NCBI GenBank assembly: GCA_027082895.1
Contig: JALWTJ010000222.1
Location: 1-6,568 of the forward strand
From: Hyphomicrobiales bacterium
Lineage (GTDB): Bacteria; Pseudomonadota; Alphaproteobacteria; Rhizobiales; Devosiaceae
DNA length: 6,568 bases
Direction: 5' to 3'
In this document: piece after piece, positions 1-5,741 of the stretch
Position numbering within the stretch: position 1 is the first letter of the stretch
Layout: the number at the start of each line of letters is the position of its first letter
Made by a program: the position numbers and the translations under genes
Notes under the pieces: model-generated
Database searches by the model: none
What the model was told of the DNA's origin: nothing
What the model saw: only the letters and a program-made list of their open reading frames with translations

Positions 1-8
1 TGTCTTTT

Positions 9-36
9 TCCGTCCTTTCATGATGGATGGGACGGA
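9..36. other. Stem-loop of unknown role
   Basis: A perfect 7-bp stem (TCCGTCC at 9-15 with GGACGGA at 30-36) encloses a 14-nt loop. A T run just before it (5-9) and an A run just after it (39-44) could extend the pairing across a small bulge. No T tract follows on either strand, so it does not read as an intrinsic terminator. The surrounding stretch 1-106 shows no gene with a plausible start, ribosome binding site or recognisable protein. It also contains a 9-bp direct repeat GCCGGGTGG at 49-57 and 63-71. The function is unknown. Confidence 0.3.
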
Positions 37-106
37 GCAAAAAAGCTTGCCGGGTGGTGCCGGCCGGGTGGCGCGTATTTTCTCGCTGTCTTTGTCGTTT
101 ATCTCC

Positions 107-135
107 TTGACAAGGCGAAGGGAACATCGCTAAAC
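107..135 (+). promoter_or_regulatory. Candidate sigma70-type promoter for tRNA-Asp
   Basis: A perfect -35 hexamer TTGACA (107-112) is followed after 17 bp by CTAAAC (130-135) as a weaker -10. This would start transcription near 142, about 33 nt before the mature tRNA. Housekeeping promoters in alphaproteobacteria often have a good -35 and a loose -10, so the match is reasonable, but it rests on sequence only. Confidence 0.5.
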
Positions 136-150
136 CGACGCGAACTTGAG

Positions 151-174
151 AAGGGCAATTGAGCGCCCTTTTTT
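151..174 (+). terminator. Terminator-like hairpin abutting the tRNA 5' end
   Basis: The inverted repeat AAGGGC (151-156) / GCCCTT (165-170) has an 8-nt loop and runs straight into TTTT (171-174), giving six consecutive T residues from 169. The tRNA begins at the next base. It may be the terminator of a gene upstream of the window, or a leader structure removed by RNase P. The 6-bp stem is short, so termination is uncertain. It lies downstream of the promoter candidate at 107-135, so if both are real the tRNA transcript passes through it. Confidence 0.4.
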
Positions 175-251
<77 letters not shown>

Positions 252-520
252 CTTCCCCCCTCCTTTTTACGATGTTTCCCGCCTCCGGGCCTGGTTCGTG
301 TTCTGCCATCAGGGCGGCATTGTTTGCTTTGCTGGTGCCATCCGGGGCGCGATGGTTTCAATTTGATACAAATTTGCAACAGGCGGGGGGCAAATTCAGG
401 TTTTTGTTACCACGCTGGCAGGTTGGCGCCTGTTCTGCCTTGTAAGGGCGTATGCTTGTTCCCAAATCCCTTTCGGGAAAGAACGAAAGCGGGAAAAGTA
501 CCGGTACCAAGGAGACGAAA
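252..520 (+). other. Intergenic leader before the OMP-like gene
   Basis: No convincing gene is present in this stretch of about 270 bp. Short open frames here lack ribosome binding sites and recognisable composition. It contains an AT-rich patch with CAATTTG (359-365), the palindrome CAAATTTG (369-376) and CAAATTC (391-397), all standing out against G+C-rich flanks. Further on are small hairpins: CAGG/CCTG (419-422/429-432) and TCCC/GGGA with a TTTC loop (467-478). No promoter hexamer pair was good enough to call. The promoter of the downstream gene probably lies here. Confidence 0.5.
509..514 (+). promoter_or_regulatory. Ribosome binding site that fixes the OMP-like start
   Basis: AAGGAG lies 6 nt before the ATG at 521. 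It decides that start over an upstream in-frame ATG at 452, which has no comparable site and would put 23 polar residues ahead of the signal peptide. Confidence 0.85.
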
Positions 521-1084
521 ATGAAAATCTTGCACACTCTTGCCTTGGGTGTGGCGGCCAGTGCCCTGATGGGGACGGCGGCCTTTGCGGCCGAGACGAG
601 CACACCCTATGTGGCCCCGACCACCCCGTACATGTCCAGTATGCCTTCAAGCTTCGGGTTTGAAGGCTTTTATGCCGGCGTGCTGCTGGGGGGCTTTTTC
701 GATGGCACCTCCAGCTATCTGACGGCGCCGGATACCAGCGCTCTTTCCGCTGGTCTTGCGGTGGGTGTCAATTTCTACCTCACGGACGCCGTTGTCGGCG
801 GTGTCGAAGTGCAGGGGACGGTCGATTTCGGCAAGACGGCCTGGGTCAAGAACGGCCTGGTGCTGGGCAAGGTAGGGTATGCGCCGACCAGTGACATGAT
901 GATCTATGGGACCGGCGGTGTCGGTCTTGCCGACACCAGCACGGTTTATGCCTTTGGCGGCGGCGTCGAAGTTGCCGCCATGGATACCTTCGGGGTCCGG
1001 GGCGAAGTGCTGGGCATGGGCACCTTTGGTGCTGCGCCCAATGCGGTCAAGGCAACGGTCGGGCTGATCTGGCACATGCAGTAG
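521..1084 (+). CDS. Small outer-membrane beta-barrel-like protein
   Basis: The product is 187 residues. The start at 521 is chosen for its strong ribosome binding site and because a classic Sec signal peptide begins there: basic MK, a hydrophobic core at residues 4-20 and an AFA cleavage motif at 21-23. A Ser/Thr/Pro-rich stretch with two TPY motifs follows (about 24-45), then glycine-rich alternating sequence typical of beta-strands. FEGFYAGVLLGG (47-58) and KVGYAPTSDMMIYGTGGVGL (117-136) resemble the opening strand and the 'GY...YGTGG' strand of the Omp25/opacity-like eight-strand porin family. The C terminus (KATVGLIWHM) looks like a last barrel strand, but it ends in Met-Gln, not an aromatic residue. 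It probably sits in the outer membrane; the role is unknown (structural or adhesion, by family). It is a single-gene unit closed by its own terminator and is not related in function to nuo. The family call is by eye; another secreted beta-rich protein is possible. Confidence 0.75.
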   Translation: MKILHTLALGVAASALMGTAAFAAETSTPYVAPTTPYMSSMPSSFGFEGFYAGVLLGGFFDGTSSYLTAPDTSALSAGLAVGVNFYLTDAVVGGVEVQGTVDFGKTAWVKNGLVLGKVGYAPTSDMMIYGTGGVGLADTSTVYAFGGGVEVAAMDTFGVRGEVLGMGTFGAAPNAVKATVGLIWHMQ

Positions 1085-1144
1085 CTTTGCCGGCTTGTTC
1101 CCTGCCGGTTGTAACAGGGTTGCAGGGTTTGCATGCGAATTTTG

Positions 1145-1175
1145 AAGGGTCCCGGCATATGCCGGGGCCCTTTTT
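1145..1175 (+). terminator. Strong intrinsic terminator after the OMP-like gene
   Basis: A 10-bp stem from GGGTCCCGGC (1147-1156) to GCCGGGGCCC (1161-1170), with one T-G wobble and an ATAT loop, is followed by five T (1171-1175). Two A residues at 1145-1146 can add pairs with the first Ts. It lies 61 nt past the stop codon of the secreted-protein gene and isolates it from the nuo operon. Confidence 0.92.
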
Positions 1176-1367
1176 GCCATGCGGCGGGCGTTTCGTGGCG
1201 GACGGTCTGATGGGGCGGGGACGGCAGAAGGGCGCGGTCACGAGATGGATATTGTTCTTTTCCTTTCAGGGGTCGCAAGGGGTTGGAGACCCTCTGTCAG
1301 AACGGCGCGGGGCGCGCGCCCGAAAGAAAGGGAAAGAATCTGGGGGGAATTGATGCTCTAACTTGCT

Positions 1368-1431
1368 GTTGCCACTTGCAACGGGGCATTGGCTGAGTTA
1401 ATCCGTGTCAGCAATAAAAACGGCGCTGACA
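1368..1431 (+). promoter_or_regulatory. Candidate nuo promoter/operator with nested dyads
   Basis: Two inverted repeats sit close together: GTTGC-N5-GCAAC (1368-1382), and TGTCAGC (1406-1412) with GCTGACA (1425-1431) across a 12-nt AT-rich spacer. A further GCTGA at 1392-1396 can pair with TCAGC at 1408-1412 as an alternative. Two weak sigma70-like pairs overlap them: TTGCAA (1376-1381) with TTAATC (1398-1403) at 16 bp, and TTGGCT (1389-1394) with CAATAA (1412-1417) at 17 bp. The arrangement would suit a regulator bound over the promoter. Neither promoter match is strong and no known operator consensus was recognised. Confidence 0.35.
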
Positions 1432-1489
1432 ATCGGGATTGAGTCGCTGCACCATCGGACGGTCCCGGTTCCTGATGCCACCGCAAAGT

Positions 1490-1495
1490 GAGGGG
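1490..1495 (+). promoter_or_regulatory. Ribosome binding site supporting the GTG start of nuoA
   Basis: GAGGGG lies 9 nt before GTG at 1505. Upstream in-frame starts (TTG 1439, ATG 1475) lack such a site and would add residues that do not resemble NuoA. Confidence 0.75.
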
Positions 1496-1504
1496 ACCAA
1501 CCCC

Positions 1505-1870
1505 GTGAATGAACTGCTCCTTGACTATCTTCCGATCATCATCTTTCTGGCCCTGAGTGCCGTAATCGGCCTGGTGCTTCTGGTGTTGCCCTTCGCCTTG
1601 GCGATGAAAAAGCCGGACGTGGAAAAGGTGTCGGCCTACGAGTGCGGCTTTGATGCCTTCGATGATGCGCGCATGAAGTTTGATGCGCGCTTTTACCTGG
1701 TGGCGATTCTGTTCATCATCTTTGACCTTGAGGTTGCCTTCCTGTTTCCCTGGGCGGTCGCCTTCAACAGCGTGGGCTGGTTCGGTTTCTGGTCCATGAT
1801 GATTTTTCTGGGCATACTGACCATCGGATTTGTCTATGAATGGCGCAAGGGGGCACTGGAATGGGATTGA
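1505..1870 (+). CDS. nuoA: NADH-quinone oxidoreductase subunit A (complex I)
   Basis: This is a small membrane subunit of respiratory complex I, the bacterial counterpart of mitochondrial ND3, located where the membrane arm meets the quinone chamber. The product is 121 residues, the usual length. Three hydrophobic helices are visible at about 9-33, 62-84 and 92-111. Between the first two is the conserved loop with [18 protein letters not shown] (43-60); Cys47 matches the loop cysteine whose exposure marks the active/deactive state in mitochondria. Helix 2 carries the conserved acidic pair Asp74 and Glu76. The C-terminal [10 protein letters not shown] motif (111-120) is typical. The GTG start at 1505 is chosen from the ribosome binding site and from the NELLLDYLP opening seen in alphaproteobacterial homologues. 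It is the first gene of the operon here and overlaps nuoB by 10 nt, suggesting translational coupling. Confidence 0.96.
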   Translation: MNELLLDYLPIIIFLALSAVIGLVLLVLPFALAMKKPDVEKVSAYECGFDAFDDARMKFDARFYLVAILFIIFDLEVAFLFPWAVAFNSVGWFGFWSMMIFLGILTIGFVYEWRKGALEWD

Positions 1871-2442
1871 GCGATCAGCAGGGCACACTGGTGGCGCCGC
1901 GTCCGCGCGGGGTGATTGATCCATCCACCGGCAAACCGGTGGGGGCGGACAATCCCTATTTCGTGGAAATGAGCGACGAGCTGGCGGACAAGGGGTTCCT
2001 TGTTACCAGCACCGATGAGTTGATCAACTGGGCGCGTACCGGCTCCTTGATGTGGATGTCGTTCGGGTTGGCCTGTTGTGCCATCGAGATGATGCAGGTG
2101 GCCATGCCGCGCTACGACGTGGAGCGGTTCGGTTTTGCCCCGCGCGGTTCGCCGCGGCAGTCCGATGTGATGATCATTTCGGGAACGCTGACCAACAAGA
2201 TGGCACCGGCCCTGCGCAAGGTCTATGACCAGATGCCCGAGCCCCGTTACGTGATTTCCATGGGCTCGTGCGCCAATGGGGGTGGTTACTATTATTATTC
2301 CTATTCGGTGGTGCGTGGCTGCGATCGTATCGTGCCGGTGGATATTTATGTTCCCGGATGCCCGCCAACGGCTGAAGCCCTGCTTTACGGGGTCTTGTTG
2401 CTGCAGAACAAGATCCGGCGCACGGGCACCATTGAGAGGTGA
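1861..2442 (+). CDS. nuoB: NADH-quinone oxidoreductase subunit B (cluster N2)
   Basis: This is the peripheral-arm subunit that binds 4Fe-4S cluster N2, the last electron carrier before quinone; it is homologous to mitochondrial PSST. The product is 193 residues. The tandem cysteines Cys72-Cys73 (in [12 protein letters not shown]), Cys137 ([12 protein letters not shown]) and Cys167 ([15 protein letters not shown]) are the four family ligands of N2, and all are present. The [19 protein letters not shown] segment (84-102) is the strongly conserved loop facing the quinone site. The start at 1861 is preferred to ATG 1840 because AAGGGGG (1847-1853) sits 7 nt before it, inside the end of nuoA. The short polar N-terminal extension (about 1-30) varies in the family. 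nuoC follows after 5 nt. Confidence 0.98.
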   Translation: MGLSDQQGTLVAPRPRGVIDPSTGKPVGADNPYFVEMSDELADKGFLVTSTDELINWARTGSLMWMSFGLACCAIEMMQVAMPRYDVERFGFAPRGSPRQSDVMIISGTLTNKMAPALRKVYDQMPEPRYVISMGSCANGGGYYYYSYSVVRGCDRIVPVDIYVPGCPPTAEALLYGVLLLQNKIRRTGTIER

Positions 2443-2447
2443 GGGGC

Positions 2448-3071
2448 ATGTCTGGTGATACAAGAATTTCCGAGCTTGCCGGCACCCTTGGGGAGCTGAA
2501 GGAATTTGTCGATGGCAAGCTGCCCGGCCTCATCAAGTCGGCCAGCATCGCCTTTGACGAGTTGACCCTTTGCGTTGCCGCGGAGTCCATTGTCGACGTG
2601 GTGCGTCTGCTGCGGGACGAGAGCCGTCTGCGCTTCATTTCGCTGACCGACATATGCGGTGTTGATTATCCGGGGCGTGTCGACCGCTTCGATGTGGTTT
2701 ACCACCTGCTCAGCCCGACCCGGAACCTGCGGATTCGAATCAAGATTACCACCGATGGCAAGACACCGGTTCCCTCGATTACCGAGGTGTTCCCCGGGGC
2801 TTTGTGGTACGAGCGGGAAACCTATGACATGTTCGGCATCCTGTTCACGGGACATCCGGATTTGCGGCGCCTGCTGACGGATTACGGGTTTGACGGTTAT
2901 CCGTTGCGCAAGGATTTTCCCACTTCCGGCTATGTGGAACTGCGCTATTCGGAGGAACGGCGCCGGGTGGTTTACGAACCGATCAAGCTGGCTCAGGAAT
3001 TCCGGTCATTTGATTATCTGAGCCCCTGGGAAGGCACGGACTATCCGCTTCCGGGGGATGAAAAGGCGTGA
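2448..3071 (+). CDS. nuoC: NADH-quinone oxidoreductase subunit C
   Basis: This is the 30-kDa-type subunit of complex I, a structural part of the connecting module that packs against NuoD; it carries no redox centre. The product is 207 residues. The family signature is clear: [22 protein letters not shown] at 122-143, then YPLRKDFP (151-158). The earlier [16 protein letters not shown] (62-77) and [10 protein letters not shown] (80-89) match the N-terminal domain. It is a separate gene, not fused to NuoD as in Escherichia coli. ATG 2448 is chosen with GAGAGG (2434-2439) 8 nt upstream, overlapping the end of nuoB; a GTG at 2439 is in frame but has no site. The C terminus ([17 protein letters not shown]) is complete, so the long gap that follows is not explained by a truncated nuoC. 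Confidence 0.97.
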   Translation: MSGDTRISELAGTLGELKEFVDGKLPGLIKSASIAFDELTLCVAAESIVDVVRLLRDESRLRFISLTDICGVDYPGRVDRFDVVYHLLSPTRNLRIRIKITTDGKTPVPSITEVFPGALWYERETYDMFGILFTGHPDLRRLLTDYGFDGYPLRKDFPTSGYVELRYSEERRRVVYEPIKLAQEFRSFDYLSPWEGTDYPLPGDEKA

Positions 3072-3088
3072 TGGAGGCATGAAGGACC

Positions 3089-3105
3089 GGTGCGCCCTTT
3101 GCACC
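3089..3105 (+). other. Stem-loop just after nuoC
   Basis: A perfect 5-bp stem GGTGC (3089-3093) / GCACC (3101-3105) with a 7-nt loop begins 18 nt after the nuoC stop. No T tract follows, so it is not a good terminator. It could protect the 3' end of a processed nuoABC message or attenuate read-through into nuoD. Confidence 0.35.
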
Positions 3106-3176
3106 ATGCTGCGGGGTGGTCTTTGCGGCAGGTCAAAGTGGGTGGGGTGAACCGGATTAGACTTGGTACCGGACCT

Positions 3177-3191
3177 TGGCACTGGGTCTGC
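3177..3191 (+). promoter_or_regulatory. Possible sigma54-type promoter element upstream of nuoD
   Basis: TGGCAC (3177-3182) and CTGC (3188-3191) are separated by 5 nt, so the -24 GG and -12 GC have the spacing of the sigma54 consensus TGGCAC-N5-TTGC, with one mismatch. It would start transcription about 265 nt ahead of nuoD. Short motifs of this type occur by chance and no activator site was identified, so the call is weak. Confidence 0.25.
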
Positions 3192-3468
3192 CGAATGTCT
3201 GATCGCAACGGGGATTGATGGGGATGCACAATGTCAGGGGACAGTTGCTTGTGCGTGTGATGTCCGGGGGTGGGGTTGGTCCATTGCCGGGAAGTGCGGG
3301 TGCTCCGAGGGGCACTGATTTCTGGCGCAGGAACCCGGGTTCGGGGCTTGTGCCGTGGTGGGATGGGATGTCTGGTGACAGAAACGAGAAAGATGCCTGA
3401 AAATTTTTGGCTCAAAGGGGCCGGAAGCAACAGGGCAGAGGCAAAAGAGATTATCAGGGTAGGCAAAA

Positions 3469-4659
3469 ATGGCTGAAGCGGAAGTCCGCAATTTCACCAT
3501 CAACTTTGGACCTCAGCATCCCGCTGCCCATGGTGTGCTGCGTCTTGTTCTGGAGCTGGATGGCGAAGTGGTCGAAAGGTGCGACCCCCATGTGGGATTG
3601 CTGCACCGGGGCACGGAAAAGCTGATCGAAAGCAAGACCTATTTGCAGGCATTGCCCTATTTCGACCGGCTGGACTATGTGGCGCCCATGAACCAGGAGC
3701 ATGCGTTTGCTCTGGCCGTGGAAAAGATGCTGGGCATCGAGGTGCCGCGCCGGGGCCAGCTGATCCGGGTGTTGTATTGTGAAATCGGGCGCATACTCTC
3801 CCACATGCTCAACATCACCACCCAGGCGCTGGATGTGGGGGCATTGACGCCGCCAGTCTGGGGGTTCGAGGAGCGCGAAAAACTGATGGTGTTCTATGAG
3901 CGGGCATCGGGATCGCGCCTGCATGCGGCTTTCTTCCGCCCCGGCGGAGTGCACCAGGATCTGCCCCAGGAACTGATTGATGATATCGAGGCCTTTTGCG
4001 ATCCCTTCCTCAAGGTGTGCGATGATATCGAGGGCCTGCTGACCGGCAACCGCATCTTCAAGCAGCGCAATGTGGATATCGGCGTGGTATCGCTGGATGA
4101 TGCCTGGGAGTGGGGCTTTTCCGGTGTTATGGTGCGCGGTTCGGGGGCAGCGTGGGATCTGCGCAAGGCGCAGCCCTATGATTGCTATGACGAAATGGAT
4201 TTTGACATCCCCATCGGCAAGAACGGGGACTGTTATGACCGCTACCTGATCCGCATGGAGGAGATGCGGCAGGCCGTTTCGATCATGCGCCAGTGCATCG
4301 CCAAGCTGAACGCGCCGGAGGGCAAGGGGCCGGTGATCAGCACCAACCACAAGATCGCGCCACCGCGGCGCCAGGAAATGAAACAGTCCATGGAAGGGCT
4401 GATCCACCATTTCAAGCTCTATACGGAAGGGGTCAAGGTGCCGGCTGGCGAGGTCTATGTTGCCGTTGAGGCGCCGAAGGGGGAATTCGGGGTCTATCTG
4501 GTGGCCGATGGCACCAACAAGCCGTATCGCTGCAAGATAAAGGCGCCCAGTTATGCCCATTTGTCCGCCATGGATTTCCTGTGTCGGGGCCATCAGCTTG
4601 CCGACGTGTCGGCGGTACTGGGGTCTCTTGATGTCGTGTTCGGGGAGATAGACCGCTAA
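3469..4659 (+). CDS. nuoD: NADH-quinone oxidoreductase subunit D (quinone site)
   Basis: This is the 49-kDa-type subunit of complex I. With NuoB it forms the quinone-reduction pocket, and it is evolutionarily related to the large subunit of NiFe hydrogenases. The product is 396 residues, the normal length for the unfused form. [16 protein letters not shown] (11-26) contains the pocket histidines His17 and His21. The LDYVAPM segment (68-74) contains Tyr70, which by family alignment is the quinone-contacting tyrosine. Other conserved blocks are [16 protein letters not shown] (39-54) and [15 protein letters not shown], and the C terminus DVVFGEIDR is intact. The hydrogenase metal cysteines are absent, as expected. 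The ATG at 3469 is preceded by AGGGTAGG with 5-nt spacing. The TAA stop shares one base with the ATG of nuoE. It is the only gene in the operon with a long untranslated stretch ahead of it, so it may have its own transcript start. Confidence 0.98.
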   Translation: MAEAEVRNFTINFGPQHPAAHGVLRLVLELDGEVVERCDPHVGLLHRGTEKLIESKTYLQALPYFDRLDYVAPMNQEHAFALAVEKMLGIEVPRRGQLIRVLYCEIGRILSHMLNITTQALDVGALTPPVWGFEEREKLMVFYERASGSRLHAAFFRPGGVHQDLPQELIDDIEAFCDPFLKVCDDIEGLLTGNRIFKQRNVDIGVVSLDDAWEWGFSGVMVRGSGAAWDLRKAQPYDCYDEMDFDIPIGKNGDCYDRYLIRMEEMRQAVSIMRQCIAKLNAPEGKGPVISTNHKIAPPRRQEMKQSMEGLIHHFKLYTEGVKVPAGEVYVAVEAPKGEFGVYLVADGTNKPYRCKIKAPSYAHLSAMDFLCRGHQLADVSAVLGSLDVVFGEIDR

Positions 4660-5738
4660 TGTCCGTCCGTCGTCTGGCAGATGATGCCGTTCAACCCAAA
4701 TCCTTTGCCTTTTCCCGGGAAAATGCTGCATGGGCCAAGAAGCGGATTGCGCTTTATCCCAAGGGGCGCCAGCAATCGGCAGTCATTCCCCTTCTGATGC
4801 GGGTGCAGGACCAGGAAGGCTGGATCTCGCGGGCCGCGATCGAGAAAGTTGCTTCCATGCTGGACATGCCCACTATCCGGGTTCTGGAAGTGGCAACCTT
4901 TTACACCCAGTTCCAGTTGCAGCCGGTGGGAACCCGTGCCCATGTTCAGGTATGTGGCACCACGCCGTGCATGCTTCGCGGTGCAGAAGAATTGCGTGCG
5001 GTCTGCAAGAAGAAGATTCATGAGCAGCCGCACCAGACCAATGCCGACGGCACCATGAGCTGGGAGGAAGTGGAATGCATGGGGGCGTGCGTGAACGCAC
5101 CCATGGTGGCGATCGGCCATGATACGTATGAAGATCTGACTCCGGAACGGCTGGAAGAAATTCTGGATGCGTTCGAGCGCGGTGAGGGAGACAGCGTTCC
5201 CACGGGGCCGCAGAATGGCCGCAACCATTCGGCGCCCGTCACCGGGCAGACGACTCTTCTGGAGGTGCCGGAACGCAAGCTGGAAGCCCCGGCGCGATCG
5301 ATGCCGGCCGCTTCTGCGGCCAAGGCAGGGAATGCTGCAAAAGGCGCCCGGCCGGGTTCGAAGGTAATAGGGGGCGGCACGGGCCGGAAATCCGGTGCCG
5401 CAGCGGCAAAGCCGGAGGCTGGCGCGCTGTTCGTGCGGCCGGAAGGGGAACCGGACGATCTGAAGATGATTTCGGGCGTGGGGCCGGTTCTGGAGGGCAA
5501 GCTGAACGCGCTGGGGGTAACCCGCTTCGAGCAGGTGGCGGCCTTTTCCCGCGAGGATATCGAGGCACTGGACGATGCGCTCAGTTTCAAGGGGCGGATT
5601 GACAGGGACGAGTGGCTGAAGCAGGCCGCGGCCCTGGCCATCGGGCCGGATGAATATTTCAAGGTGTTTGGCAAGAAGGCCAAGGTAAACAAGCCGGCGG
5701 CGAAGAAAAACGCCGGACGGACCAGTTCAGGGGAGTGA
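4659..5738 (+). CDS. nuoE: NADH-quinone oxidoreductase subunit E with C-terminal extension
   Basis: This is the 24-kDa-type subunit of the NADH-oxidising module, binding 2Fe-2S cluster N1a next to NuoF. The core is residues 1 to about 188. It has a helical N-terminal part, EVATFYTQFQLQPVG (77-91), and a thioredoxin-like part with four cluster ligands: Cys99 and Cys104 (VCGTTPCML), Cys140 and Cys144 (ECMGACVNAP). The total of 359 residues is about twice the usual 160-220. The extra part is a low-complexity Ala/Gly/Pro/Lys linker (about 189-262), a compact domain at 263-326 with the helix-hairpin-helix-like LKMISGVGPVLEGKLNALGV (268-287), and a Lys/Ala-rich tail (339-359). Comparable extensions occur in other alphaproteobacterial NuoE proteins; the role is not known to me. 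The frame is continuous with no sign of a fused downstream gene. Translation is coupled to nuoD through ATGA-like overlap TAATG, and nuoF begins 3 nt after the stop. Confidence 0.96.
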   Translation: MSVRRLADDAVQPKSFAFSRENAAWAKKRIALYPKGRQQSAVIPLLMRVQDQEGWISRAAIEKVASMLDMPTIRVLEVATFYTQFQLQPVGTRAHVQVCGTTPCMLRGAEELRAVCKKKIHEQPHQTNADGTMSWEEVECMGACVNAPMVAIGHDTYEDLTPERLEEILDAFERGEGDSVPTGPQNGRNHSAPVTGQTTLLEVPERKLEAPARSMPAASAAKAGNAAKGARPGSKVIGGGTGRKSGAAAAKPEAGALFVRPEGEPDDLKMISGVGPVLEGKLNALGVTRFEQVAAFSREDIEALDDALSFKGRIDRDEWLKQAAALAIGPDEYFKVFGKKAKVNKPAAKKNAGRTSSGE

Positions 5739-5741
5739 AAC

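Larger units (their letters stand above)
1176..1504 (+). other. Intergenic region ahead of the nuo operon
   Basis: No gene is supported in these 329 bp; the short frames that cross it lack ribosome binding sites and family resemblance. Visible structure includes GGGTC/GACCC (1270-1274 and 1288-1292), a 12-bp palindrome of G and C only at 1310-1321 (GGGCGCGCGCCC), and the dyads at 1368-1431 described separately. The region must hold the nuo promoter if nuoA is the first gene of the operon, because a strong terminator closes the previous unit. Confidence 0.6.
3072..3468 (+). other. 397-bp non-coding gap between nuoC and nuoD
   Basis: This stretch interrupts a run of genes that elsewhere overlap or lie within 5 nt. 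The short plus-strand frames are poor candidates: they are rich in Gly, Arg and Trp, without matching ribosome binding sites. A longer antisense frame across the gap has only a TTG start and a Pro/Ser/Thr/His-rich shadow composition. Structure seen includes a hairpin right after nuoC (3089-3105), a sigma54-like element (3177-3191), two TGTC-N4-GACA dyads (3232-3243 and 3369-3380), G runs at 3266-3300, and a 12-bp palindrome GAACCCGGGTTC at 3331-3342. The plus strand is noticeably G-rich. It could hold an internal promoter, a processed leader for nuoD, or the relic of an insertion. Confidence 0.6.

Noticed and set aside
252..270. Possible terminator after the tRNA (C-rich tract followed by five T)
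   Set aside because: No hairpin could be paired immediately before the T run.
452..520. Upstream in-frame ATG at 452 for the OMP-like gene
   Set aside because: It would place 23 polar residues ahead of a clear signal peptide, and the strong AAGGAG site belongs to ATG 521.
1310..1321. 12-bp palindrome GGGCGCGCGCCC upstream of nuoA
   Set aside because: It consists only of G and C in GC-rich DNA, where such palindromes arise easily; no T tract or second copy supports a function.
1087..1361. Short plus-strand frames between the OMP-like gene and nuoA
   Set aside because: They run through or start near the strong terminator at 1145-1175, lack ribosome binding sites and have Arg/Gly-rich composition of random GC-rich DNA.
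3215..3400. Plus-strand open frame (61 codons) in the gap, ending with a stretch (MSGDRNEKDA) that resembles the NuoC N terminus (MSGDTR)
   Set aside because: The shared 11 bases ATGTCTGGTGA are too short to show duplication, and the frame has no good ribosome binding site or family resemblance.
3041..3466. Antisense open frame of about 141 codons covering the nuoC-nuoD gap
   Set aside because: It begins with TTG, has no ribosome binding site, overlaps nuoC, and its Pro/Ser/Thr/His-rich composition is what the complement of G-rich DNA gives.
3979..4033. 13-bp direct repeat GATGATATCGAGG in nuoD (3979-3991 and 4021-4033)
   Set aside because: It encodes two DDIE segments at positions where the family commonly has similar acidic residues; a coding coincidence, not a mobile or regulatory repeat.
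3454..4731. Long antisense open frame of 425 codons opposite nuoD
   Set aside because: Shadow of a strongly conserved gene; NuoD on the plus strand explains the open frame through its codon bias.
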